From Mimachlamys varia (lineage: Eukaryota > Mollusca > Bivalvia > Pectinida > Pectinidae): a stretch of 64,000 nt of DNA. Positions within the stretch are counted from its first letter, which is position 1. Every line of letters begins with the position of its first letter. Positions 34,434 to 46,400 of this stretch are shown in pieces. The position numbers and the translations under genes were made by a program. The DNA is taken from NCBI GenBank assembly GCA_947623455.1, contig OX392536.1, positions 37,825,465 to 37,889,464 on the forward strand. Direction: 5' to 3'. The notes below the pieces were generated by a model. It was not told the DNA's origin. It searched no databases and saw nothing but the letters and a program-made list of their open reading frames with translations.

Positions 34434-37400
34434 GTAGGTTTCAAACCACGGATGTGTTTAATGGCATCTAACCTTTAAATTAGGTCCTACTGTTAAATAT
34501 TTTGCCTTTAACATTTACTGATAAAGTATAAACAGTTTATACAGCTTATACTTCATTATTTGTAATTTTAGTCTTGTAATCAAACCAATCTGAATCGCCA
34601 TCAAATTATCTCCCTTGATAGAGCTAGCATATACATGTATATTTGCATCAAAGGTCTTTTTATTGTCATTTCTTATTTACTTCACTCTACACTGATTGCT
34701 CAACTTAATGGGGGAATAAAAAAGACAATAATATTTTTTCCCATCAGAAGTCGACATCTTTCACTGTAGTCTGAAGGGTTCTGGGCATGACTATCTGATC
34801 TAAATATTTCATAAAATTAATAAATATTTTACAGATCAGATGGTCAGAACCTTTAGTTAATTAAGACCATTTTTACTGAAGTTGTGGTATTCGAACTTCG
34901 AAGCAATCTCTTCATGTTCAATTATATGCAGAGTAGGGATGCTTCTATCAAGAAAGGGAATGCTTATGAAATATTGGAAAAGTGCTGCTTAATTATCATA
35001 ATGTGGTAGAAATATAAATGATACAGATTTATAAGACATTTTGGCATTAATTGTTTTAACTTATTTAAGTAAAAGAATAAGGAAAGATTAATACCAAACT
35101 TTGGTTTTCTTTCTATTTATTTGAATATAAAATGAAAGGACTTGACTTGGTAATCAAATTCAGACTCATCAAAATGAAAATATTACAAGGCCACTTAGAC
35201 TGGTCATATGTCTTTTCCAGTGATGCTCTGTTTGAAAATTTGTCCAAGTATAAAGACCATTGAATTTAGCTTTCAAAGTCTGATCATTGTATATATATAC
35301 CAGGTATAACATGGATTACTGTGAAAAATGTCTTTGACCTTTTAAAGATCAAATTGAAAATACTTATCACTTCGTTATAATTACATATGAAAGCCTTACA
35401 GTTATTCTAAAACCATTCCTAGTGTAGTGGAACTGGACTGGATTGATCATCGTTGACTAGGTCCAGGAAGCTAAGTGGTAGTGTTCTTCTAGAGTTTCAA
35501 AGGTCCCGGGTTCGTGCCCCAGTCTGGCCGCTACATTTTCTCTTTCTTTTGTTACAAAATTGGCGAGCTTGCCAACCCTTGTCCAAAGAATTGAGAGAAC
35601 ACTTAGCAAGGGGATACCCAAACTAAGGTATTTAGGGGCAAAGACTTTGAAAAAAGGAGGGAGGAATGTAGTGGAACTGGACTGGGTCGATCAACAGCGA
35701 CCAGATAGCTCAGTGGTAGACATTTCATCTAAGAGTTCGGAAGGTTCCGGGTCGGAACCCCAGTCTGGCCGCTACATTTTGTCTTTCTCCTGTTACACTA
35801 ATATAAGTATTAGTCCATTAATGTTAATTTTGTCAAGTTCAGGTGTTATATGAATGCTTTGTAAACGCCAACTACATTATTATAGCTACACTGTACTGAA
35901 AGTTGGAAGCTTTTGTGTTTAATATGAAAGCATATGTTTCTTAGAGATTTCCAGACTTTAGTTTAGTTTTATACTTTCATTTCGATTTACCGGTCATAGG
36001 ATCAATTCATGTTGATTAAGTCACATTTTGTAATAAGTTCTACAGAATCATGTACTTAAAGGCCCAATATACGTAACTTTCGACAAAACTTGAAGCAAAA
36101 ATCAAGCCTAATAACTTATTATATTTATAGATTTAGCTAAGATTAACTAATATCAGCAATATTCAAGATGAATTCTTTCGCGGTTACCGATACAACAGCA
36201 GTTGAAACACGCTGTTTGTAAACACGCGTCCATTTCGAACCGTCTTCTACCTTCGGTTTGTTATTGAAGTGGGCCCCACCTGAATTATTTTCAGTTCTTT
36301 GGATTTTTTCCCCCAGAGTTTTTGGTTAGTTACCGCTCAGGTTTACGTCGTTTTAGGCTATTTTTTGCATGGTTTTCAACTGGATTTTTCTTCAGAATTT
36401 TTCAGAATCACGAAAATTTCCCTGAAGTTACGTATATTGGGCCTTTAAGCTGTTCATAGTTTTTGAAAAAAAAAAAGAATATACCTGGTATATATATCTG
36501 GAAAGGACAAAAAATATCCCCTGAGAAGATTCTTGTCTGTCTCGACCTGCATGTAGACATACAGAAGACTGTCAAGAATTTCTTTTGATGGTTACAGTTA
36601 CTTTTTCCTATCATTAAGATCAAAGAAAAAAAACAGCTTTGAATTTAATGAAGGCTTTATTTTTGGCAATTATTATTGGTACACAGCGAGCTAGTGGATA
36701 TTTTTGTAGTGTAATAGTCATAACCAGGATTAGTCCGAAAGGTTCTGAATATATCTGATCCGCTAAATATTGGTGTTGCTGGCGGATTGATATCAATCCA
36801 CCAGCTCCAAATAGTCTGACTGAACCCTTCAGACTAAACCAAGGGGAGAGAAACTTGGACCTAACCAAGAGGTCAATCTTGCACCCATGTAATGTATATG
36901 ATTTCCTTTATAGTATTTCATAGACACCCAATTACAGACTAATTTCTATATTTTTCTCAATTTTAGTGTGTATTGCAGAGATCATGAAGTATTATTTTCC
37001 AAAATTAGTGGAGTTGCACCATATAGAGAAGTGCAGTCCAATTCATTTGAAAGTTGGAAATTGGTATTGGCTTAACAGGTATCTAGTGTTGAACGAGTAT
37101 ATGATTTATTCTTACACTGAAAGCTAATTGTGTTCACTAGTACTGGGTGCACGGTACTCATCCATCTGCTGTGGTTTTGCTTAAAGACTGGCAGAATGTA
37201 TGTTTCATGCTCTATACAGTAACATCAAAGGCTAGTACACTTTTAATATTTGAAAATTGATCAAACTAAATGTTTCAATTAATTACTTAACTATGAACTT
37301 ATGAATAATTGGTATTAAAAATCTAGACATTCAAATATTTTAACCATTAAAAAGAAAAAAATGTAGTTTAAATTACATAATTTAATTTAGTATGAAATAT

Positions 37401-40400
37401 TGAAAATTTCATCTATAAAAAAGTCCATAAACTCCATTTACTTACAAAATTAAAACTGCATGAACACTGAAAGGTGAAACTAAATCAGAAGAAAATATGA
37501 TACATTATTAGAAGGAAATCTGAATAAGATCCTTTTTAGTTTAAACATTACAAATATATACTTCAGATGATTTTGCGTGTCTTTTTACCAAACCATAGTA
37601 CATGTACAGTACATGAAACATCCTCAATCTTTCACTTTTATTTTTTTATCTTGCATGAAGAATATACAAACATGTAGTATACAATTTTCATTTACTTTGT
37701 CCCTTTGAATATTATTGCTGTACATGCATGCTCACACATAACATGTGTTTCCCCCAAAAGCCAAATATTTCTTTATAAACTTGGAATATAAAAATTTCAG
37801 GATTTTCATATTGTGTAATGTTTAAAACTTGCACTGATATGGGGCTCGCCTCAAGATTTTCTCATAGATTCCGATTATTCAAAATTAGATAAGTTTATAA
37901 CTAATTTGCAAAAAGTTTCAAGTTCAAAAGTACTAGTATTCCAATTTAGATATTTAATCTCACATAAATAGCTAGCAGACTTATTGAAGAAGGTTCTACT
38001 GTACATTTCAAAAATGAATATTTAAAACGGTTTATTTAAGTCCTGAATGACTTGACCTTGCACTGTGAATCAGTTTCAATTACTGTCACTTTAATGATAA
38101 AGCATGAAAGTACCAGGCAAAATTTCTATACCAAGAGTTTTGATCAGAGTAAATAGAGACACTTTATACTCGGTTTAAATTACTAACTCCCAGTGATGTC
38201 CAAGTGATACTATAAAGGTTATCCTGTTACCCGAACTTTCAAATGATGTATAATATGAAAAAGGCAAGGCCTTAAAAGAGTGTAGCTTTAGTAAATCTAT
38301 GAGTAATTCATGTACTGGTTCAGGATGAGATGAAAATTTCCATAATTTAATGTCATTCATGTACTGGGAAAAAACCCAGCTTCTGACGCAACACTCACTC
38401 GCGTAGAGACAAATGCAACAACCATCACCTGAAAGATATTCCGGTTATTTTCAACCTTACTGAAATGACCGATGAAGGTCGAGTGTGACTTGTAAACGTA
38501 ATTGCACGACATATTCCGGTTTCCCCACTGGAGGGCTACTTAAGTTCAGAACAAAAAAAATCAAAGGCAAAGAGTAGCAAGGGGGAGCAACTCTGTTTAC
38601 ACACACACATGTGTTACCATTCAAAAGCTTCGCCAAAGGCTCCCAAAAGCTGTACTCTTAATATATCCAAAATTAACTATTGAAGGTCATCAAATAATCT
38701 CGTGGTCAGATCTGTTTGAAAAAGAAAATAGAATATATTTTTTAAATATTTTAAGTATATAGCTTTTATTGTTGTTAAAGTAGAATTTTGTTGTTGTTTT
38801 TTTTTCTATACAGATTTAGATTGTTTTTTCAAAAAGGCAAAGTATTTTATATAATTAGCTGCATACTGAAATAAGGAATTTAAGAATTAGGATGTAGAAA
38901 AATTATTTCATCAATTAATGTCTTGCTTACCCGGTAGCTTGATTATTCCATTTCAACTAAAAACATTTCTTCTGGTTGGAATGAAACGATTACTGAATCT
39001 TGAAGAAATTACAACAATTAAATTACTAGGTACTTATAGTTCTCCAAGACTTGAGGTGTTCCGATGGCGAAGTGTTAGGAAAATGGATCTTGTGAAAGAG
39101 AAAAGGAAGCTAGTTAAAATTACAAATATTTATTGTAGAATATCTCCACAAGGGACTGGCCACAAACTAATACACATTTATTAGCCTTCTCCCATCATAC
39201 ACATTCCAAATCATACTCAGTAAGAATTTTCATCGATAACTGATCTTGCCAATCATAATTAGACTTAATTAATCAATGTGTGTAAGTGTATTTTAAATTA
39301 ATTTAAATTGACACATGTTCAAGTAGTGTGATCAAATACTCTGCAAATCTAAAAATAATTGACAGGTAGTTTTTAACAAAGGACCTCTTACAGGAACAAT
39401 AGAATTTTGCCCACGAACCAATTTAAACTTCACTGGGTGTTATTTGTAGCACATTGAAGGACTATCCATAAAATGTGTTTAAAAAATTCAAAAGGTCCTT
39501 AGGGCCTGTGCTGTGACCTATTTAGTACCTACACCATGGGTGTACGACAGGGTTCACTATTTCATCAAAAAAATCTATCGAAACAAAATTTTTCATTATC
39601 AAATTATTTCATTTTTGCATCAGTAGGATCAGTTGCATATCATGATTGCAAACATATATCAAAATAGTGCAAGAAAAAAATTTCATGCAATCTCAAACAT
39701 AAAAAATGTGAAAAATTTTGGCACATTTTCAGAAATGACAACTTTTAACGGAAACAAAGCACTTACTTCCGGTTCTTGTACACCAAAAATCTTTACACAT
39801 TATTTGACCCATTTTATCAAGTACATGTGGTGAAAATTTCAGAAAAATTGGGGACCGGTAAAATTGTCATTTAAAGGTCAAAATGTAGCAAGGTCTGTTT
39901 CCAAGAAAATTCAACGACCATAGGATTATGCTCCTATTTGTTAGTACATCAAACAATCTTAGTTATAATATTTTAACTGTCTACCTGACATCTGTGAAGT
40001 CTTCAGGGAATGTTTAGCTTGACTTTGATTAGATATTGTAAAATAAATCATGCATTATTTTTCATATACTTGTATGGTTTTTTGGCAATAGTTCACTTTC
40101 AATTATTTAACTTTTTGTTTTGATTAAGATTTACTTAACATGTCATAATGTTACTGTTTTTTTTTCTATGCATATTCACATATGCAACTGATTATTTGTT
40201 AATCTTATTGAATATTTGAGTTGAAGTAACTGTTCAGTTTTGAACTTAAGCATATGCCTAACTGGAATACAAAACAAACTAAGGCAAGTTGGTCCAATAT
40301 TATTTGGAATTATGTTTGAAGCTTTCTCTATTCATGTCATCAACTATTTTCAGTGAAATGTTACATATGAATTTCTGGAAAGGTGCATTATCAATCCTCC

Positions 40401-43400
40401 TTCAATTCATTGGAAACACGAGTTAGACGAGTTTAATCATGTCTAGTTTGGGTATGCTCATAATATGCAGTCTTTGAATTTGCGAGCCGAAGGCTGTAAC
40501 TCTTTAGCATTTGCCAAATGTACATAATATCCGAGGTAGTATAAGATGGATGCTACATGAGCACACATACCCAATGTTCTTTTTCCAGCAGGGCATACGC
40601 AATAGTATGCCTTGACTGGATCATCTAGGCAATGCAGGTCAAACTGAATCCATGCATTGTACTTTGTTTGAGACCTGTGGCGGGAGTGTATTTGGCCTCG
40701 GATGATATCATCGGCATGTTGGTAAACCCAGATCTCGTAATCACCATCATCTGTCTGGTGTTCAGTGATATAGCCAGGTGCAAGCTTAAGCTGGTAAGTG
40801 CCACAAGCCAATGTTTCTAAATATTCCAGATCTAGTTTAGGGAAAGAGATCTGCGAGGCTTCAAGCTTACACCATTCACTTTTAGCCTTGCGTTTCATAC
40901 TTGGATCATCTGCGACACGCCTGGCCAACGCATTGTCACTGTCTAACATACTTACCATGCGCTGTGCCATTTGTATGTCACGCTGCTCACGGACTGGATC
41001 TGGGTGATATATTGGTCCTCTGAATGCATTCAGACCCGCGGTCACGATGCGCACAAGTTTGCCAATAACTGGAACTAGAACATTTGATGTCAGTTTTTGG
41101 CTCAAGAAAGTCCACTTCTTCAAGCGACCATGGTATGATTCGACTACCCAGCGAGTTTTTGTGCATAGACGATCTTCATTTGCCTGTGATGTATCAACTT
41201 GTGATGTCCCAGCGGGTAGAAATGATGGCATTTTTGAATCATAACCGAGCTTGGCTAGAATATCAAGAACATCCCTAAAGCCACGATCGACAATAACATT
41301 GTCATGTTCAACAAGCCAAGACTTAAGAAGGTCAAAGTTGTCAATGATAAGTTTAGTAATGGATGCATCATTGACACTTCCATAATAAGGACCGATGGTG
41401 TCCAATACATATCCATCCGGTAAGACAATGGACATAAACTTCAGATAATTTGTCTTTTTCTGACCACAGTAGGATGACCTCTGGAAAGCATGATGAGAGC
41501 TTTTGTTGAGGTATATGTATGTTCCATCTAGGACCAGGCTTACTTTATCACCGAAAAATGTTTTGGTAAATGCTGTGTTATGTGACATGGCTTCTTGACG
41601 TGTCATATGGGTTGTTCCAAGGTACTGCGACACAAGTGTTGTGTTCAAAACTTCAATAATTTTATGGAAATATCTGGAGAGTGATGCTGTGGATATTCTG
41701 GTCAGAACTGACAACTGATTCCATGATAGACCAGTTTTTAATTTTATCCAGAAAAATAGAAGCAGATCTTCAGAGCATACATGATCATTAAATGCCGAAA
41801 TGATGACAGTTTTGCACAGTTTATGCATTTCCATAAACTGCTCTAAATTCCAACCTGTCCAGGCATGGCAATCAGAATCGGACATTGTTTCTAATCTTAA
41901 CTTTGGATAATTTGTTTCATTAGACATGTCATGGATGAACTCAAGAAGATCAGTTATAATTACAGCACCAGTATCTCTATCTAGCTTTGTTTGCAATGGT
42001 ATTCTATCAGTTGTAACCACTTTAGTGTCTGGGTGCAGAAAACTCCCGATCGCATGCTCAGGACAAATGCGCGCATCAGGTGGACACCAGAGTCCGTGGT
42101 TTAACAGCAGATAATGCCGTACTGCTTTTGGAATGGTAATACATGCATCATTGTATTGAAGACATACAGAACATTTGCGATGGGAGGAAGAAGCATATTT
42201 AAGATCTGTCATATTCAAGAGGGGTAATGACGAAATATTAGGGACATCATCAGTTTCATCATTAACCTCATCCTCTTGCACATCACAACAGGTTTCAGCT
42301 TGACCTTGGGTATGCTGCTTCTCTGTAAATGCATCGGAGTGTGGTCTCTTCCTGACAAACTGCCCATAACACTTCATACATATCTTCCTGCCATTTTCTA
42401 CGAGCAGGCCTTGGTTCAAAAGCAATTGCTTCAACCAAGTATTTTGCGGAGAGTCAAGATTTCTGGCATTTTTTGCATTCTTTTTGAAATCTCTAAATCT
42501 TTTATTACATTCTGGTATGATACAGGTATCATCCATATCTATTGTCTATTAGACTAGTTGTTTTAGATTATTTGCTTTGGGTGCTTGCGATCATTAAAGT
42601 GACTATATGATAACAACTGAAAGGTAGATCCCATAAAATGATATTCCATTATTAAGGGGCTACGCAAGGGGGATCTTTTACAGCAACCCATTTTAACAGT
42701 CTTTTTCCAAACTGCAATTATATCTCTTTAGAGTACAATTAAGAGTTTTACTGATATTGTCATTAAAGCCTTTATATTAAATGTGCAAATACTGTAAGTT
42801 AGATATTGTTCTCTCTGGCTAGTTTTGTCTTTTCCTATATCCAAGGAGTTTGCCCTATTTTGGAGATGGAATAAAATAGTAAACATTGATACCTTAAAAA
42901 CAATTAAATCTATTATATGACTTCTGCAGAAATACGTCTCTTCTGCATCAGTCTTTTGATTAATTATGAAAAATTAATTCATCCATCAGACTGTCTTATG
43001 TTTAATGAAAAACTACATTGCTTAAAATTTCCAAAGAACTTCAAAATATTTTGTTCAACTTATTGTAGTTGCAGAATGCTCTATACACTGCATGTACTTT
43101 GATTCTAATAGAAATATTACTTATCATGAAAGCGTATGATAATTATTAACCCAATTGGTTTATAGTTTTAGGAATCAACATTTAGACCTTAAATGACAAA
43201 ATTGGTTCTCCATTTATTTAAAATATGAACCCTAGGCATGCAACAAATCATATAAAATATATGACTAAGTAAAAGAACGAGGAAAAGGATGTATCACTAA
43301 TAGGTTAAACTTGAAAAACACCACTTACATTATGTACGTAGAGAGAGAAAAATGTTATTTACTAGGTAATGTTGTTTCAGCAACAATCAACCAGGATCAT

Positions 43401-46400
43401 AATCCTATGGTCGTTGAATTTTCTTGGAAACAGACCTTGCTACATTTTGAACTTTAAATGAAGACTTCACAGATGTCAGGTAGACAGTTAAAATATTATA
43501 ACTAAGATTGTTTGATGTACTAACAAATAGGAGCATAATCCTATGGTCGTTGAATTTTCTTGGAAACAGACCTTGCTACATTTTGACCTTTAAATGACAA
43601 TTTTACCGGTCCCCAATTTTTCTGAAATTTTCACCACATGTACTTGATAAAATGGGTCAAATAATGTGTAAAGATTTTTGGTGTACAAGAACCGGAAGTA
43701 AGTGCTTTGTTTCCGTTAAAAGTTGTCATTTCTGAAAATGTGCCAAAATTTTTCACATTTTTTATGTTTGAGATTGCATGAAATTTTTTTCTTGCACTAT
43801 TTTGATATATGTTTGCAATCATGATATGCAACTGATCCTACTGATGCAAAAATGAAATAATTTGATAATGAAAAATTTTGTTTCGATAGATTTTTTTGAT
43901 GAAATAGTTAACCCTGTCGTACACCCATGGTGTAGGTACTAAATAGGTCACAGCACAGGCCCTAAGGACCTTTTGAATTTTTTAAACACATTTTATGGAT
44001 AGTCCTTCAATGTGCTACAAATAACACCCAGTGAAGTTTAAATTGGTTCGTGGGCAAAATTCTATTGTTCCTGTAAGAGGTCCTTTTTATAACACTTTAT
44101 GAACGTTATGATCAAAATAATATTAAAATATTTTGGAAAAGAATTGCAGAATATTTGTTTAGCTGTAGTATTTTGTTGTTTTATTTAAGTTGTGCCTTAA
44201 TGCTGTAATGTTTTTCAGTCCAAGTCGCAGAACTAGTGAAACATTTCTTCCCGAAATTGGTAGACCTCTACAACTATTCATCTTCTAGTAATGGAAAACA
44301 AAAAGTGAAAAATTGGGAATATCTCAACAGGTAAATGGCATCAAAATCGATCGACACCTTGGGAAACGGTAAACATCAAGGGGTAAAATTAGAATTGGCA
44401 CTTTGTAAAATGGTAAACATCAAAGGGGGGGGGGGGGAGGATCAGAATCGGCACGTTGTAGATCCGGCGCCGTGTAAAACAGTCAGCATCAAGGATGAAA
44501 ATTGAAATGCTGGCTTTTTTCTGCCATGAACAAGATTTTTTCTCATCATGTACCATCTAATTTTCATTCAGTACTAGAATAATGATGTAAAAATTGTATC
44601 AAGCGGTCCAAGCTCTTGTTTTATTTTATGAAAGTTTTTTTTCCCTAAAATCAAATTGTTCTTGGCATCATTGATCTAAATGAACAGCTTTCCAAAACTT
44701 ATCTATATTGACCTTTTTGCTGAAACTGATTAAAAAAAGAAAATTTCAGCAGATTCAAGATCTTTTTTATAAGAAATAAAAACTGTTGATTAGAAAAGGT
44801 AGAGCGTCACTGACTGTCTAGCATTTGTATGGTGCAGCACTTTCATTTTTGACCCATTGAATGAAGATGACCATTTTGAAATATTGTAGTTTTATGCAGG
44901 ACTATCTCATCATAGGACTTCCTCCAAAGAATTAATACACCTAGTGCATGGTGCACTTCTATAATCCTGTTTTAGCTTTCTGTTTAACTGTGTATCTGTA
45001 TATTTTACACTCACAGCTTGGTGGTGTGTTGTATGCATGATAGTAACATCTGACCTTTTTTAATCTCCAAACATGATTTGTTACAAGTTATAAAACCAAT
45101 GGTCAGTTTTTGTTTTGCATGTTATTAATTATGATGAATCATAAATGATGCTGATAATTCCAGACTTTTTTAATTCCTTAAAATATTCATAATTTTCTGG
45201 AGATTTGAAGTCTTATTCAAATATCAATGTAGATGTCTGAAGAATCACAGCTAAACAGTAACAAGATAACCTTCCAACTACACACAGTATGTCTCCCCTT
45301 TGAATGAAGGGCAAATATTTTACAAGTAAAGGTTCTTCTTCTTCTTCTTTTCATATGATGTGCAGTGCACTGTCATAAGGTCATTGACCTTGACCCCAAG
45401 GTCTTTGGTCAAATATATGCAAATTTTCCAGAAACACCTTGTCCAGGCTATTATCCATATTTAAGGTCACAGGGGTCAGATCAGTTAAAACATTTAAACA
45501 CCTGATTTACCAAAGGGCCTAAAAGCATGATATTTGGCTGAGAGGTTCCTTTGTATGAAGCCTGATAAATTTTGTGAACAGAAAATAGCTTCATCTGTAT
45601 TCAAGGTCATAGTGGTCAAAACTGTTAAAACAGTAAATCAACTTCTTCTGTTTGTTAATTACCAGGTGAGCTATGCAGGCCCATTGGGCCTCTTGTAATA
45701 TCTTGGTGAAACTTCCAGTTTAAATGCATCACCACCCTATGGTTTGAAATATAGCACTGTCATTGTTGCTTTGACCTCAAGGTCAAAGGTAAAAAAGAGA
45801 TTGTTTCAACCACAATGACTCAGTCCTATGTGTTTGCTGGTTCCTCACTCTATCTAGTTTTGCTTATACTTGGTGTACAACTACAAGCATAAGATTGCAT
45901 TGAAAACTCTATCCAAATATCATTTGCAATTAATATGGGGTCAGTTTTGAGGACTGCTGTAATGGCTCCCATTGAAGCAGAACTCACATGCATGCTCATG
46001 TATGCATTGCATAATTTAGCAATATGCATTTTGTCTATTAATGAGGTCAAATAAGTTTTAAAAATCCTGATAAAACCTGCCATATATATAACTATCACAC
46101 ACAGACAATGTACAGTACACCGTCATTCAGTTATTGTGACCTTGTCCTTAGGGTCACAGGTCAAATTGATGTGAAATTTTCAGGAATATCTTGTCTGGGT
46201 TTTAACTTTTAGATTGTTGCATATGGTTTTGATGATAAAAACAAATCTCTGATTATATTTCAATTTGCCATATTTCAATGTAATTGTTGTTTTTCCACTC
46301 ATCATAGAAAAATTAATCAAAACAAATCTCTGATTATATTTCAATTTGCAATATTTTAATGTAATTGTTGTTTTTCCACTCATCAGAGAAAAATGAATCA

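Noticed and set aside
35440..35770. Two functional tRNA genes
   Set aside because: A- and B-boxes are recognisable but the arms do not form a proper cloverleaf (distorted T and anticodon arms), and both are embedded in longer direct repeats.
39633..43831. Identical 66-codon frames at 39633-39833 (+) and 43631-43831 (-)
   Set aside because: Both lie in the transposon's terminal inverted repeats; identity comes from the TIR, not a duplicated gene.
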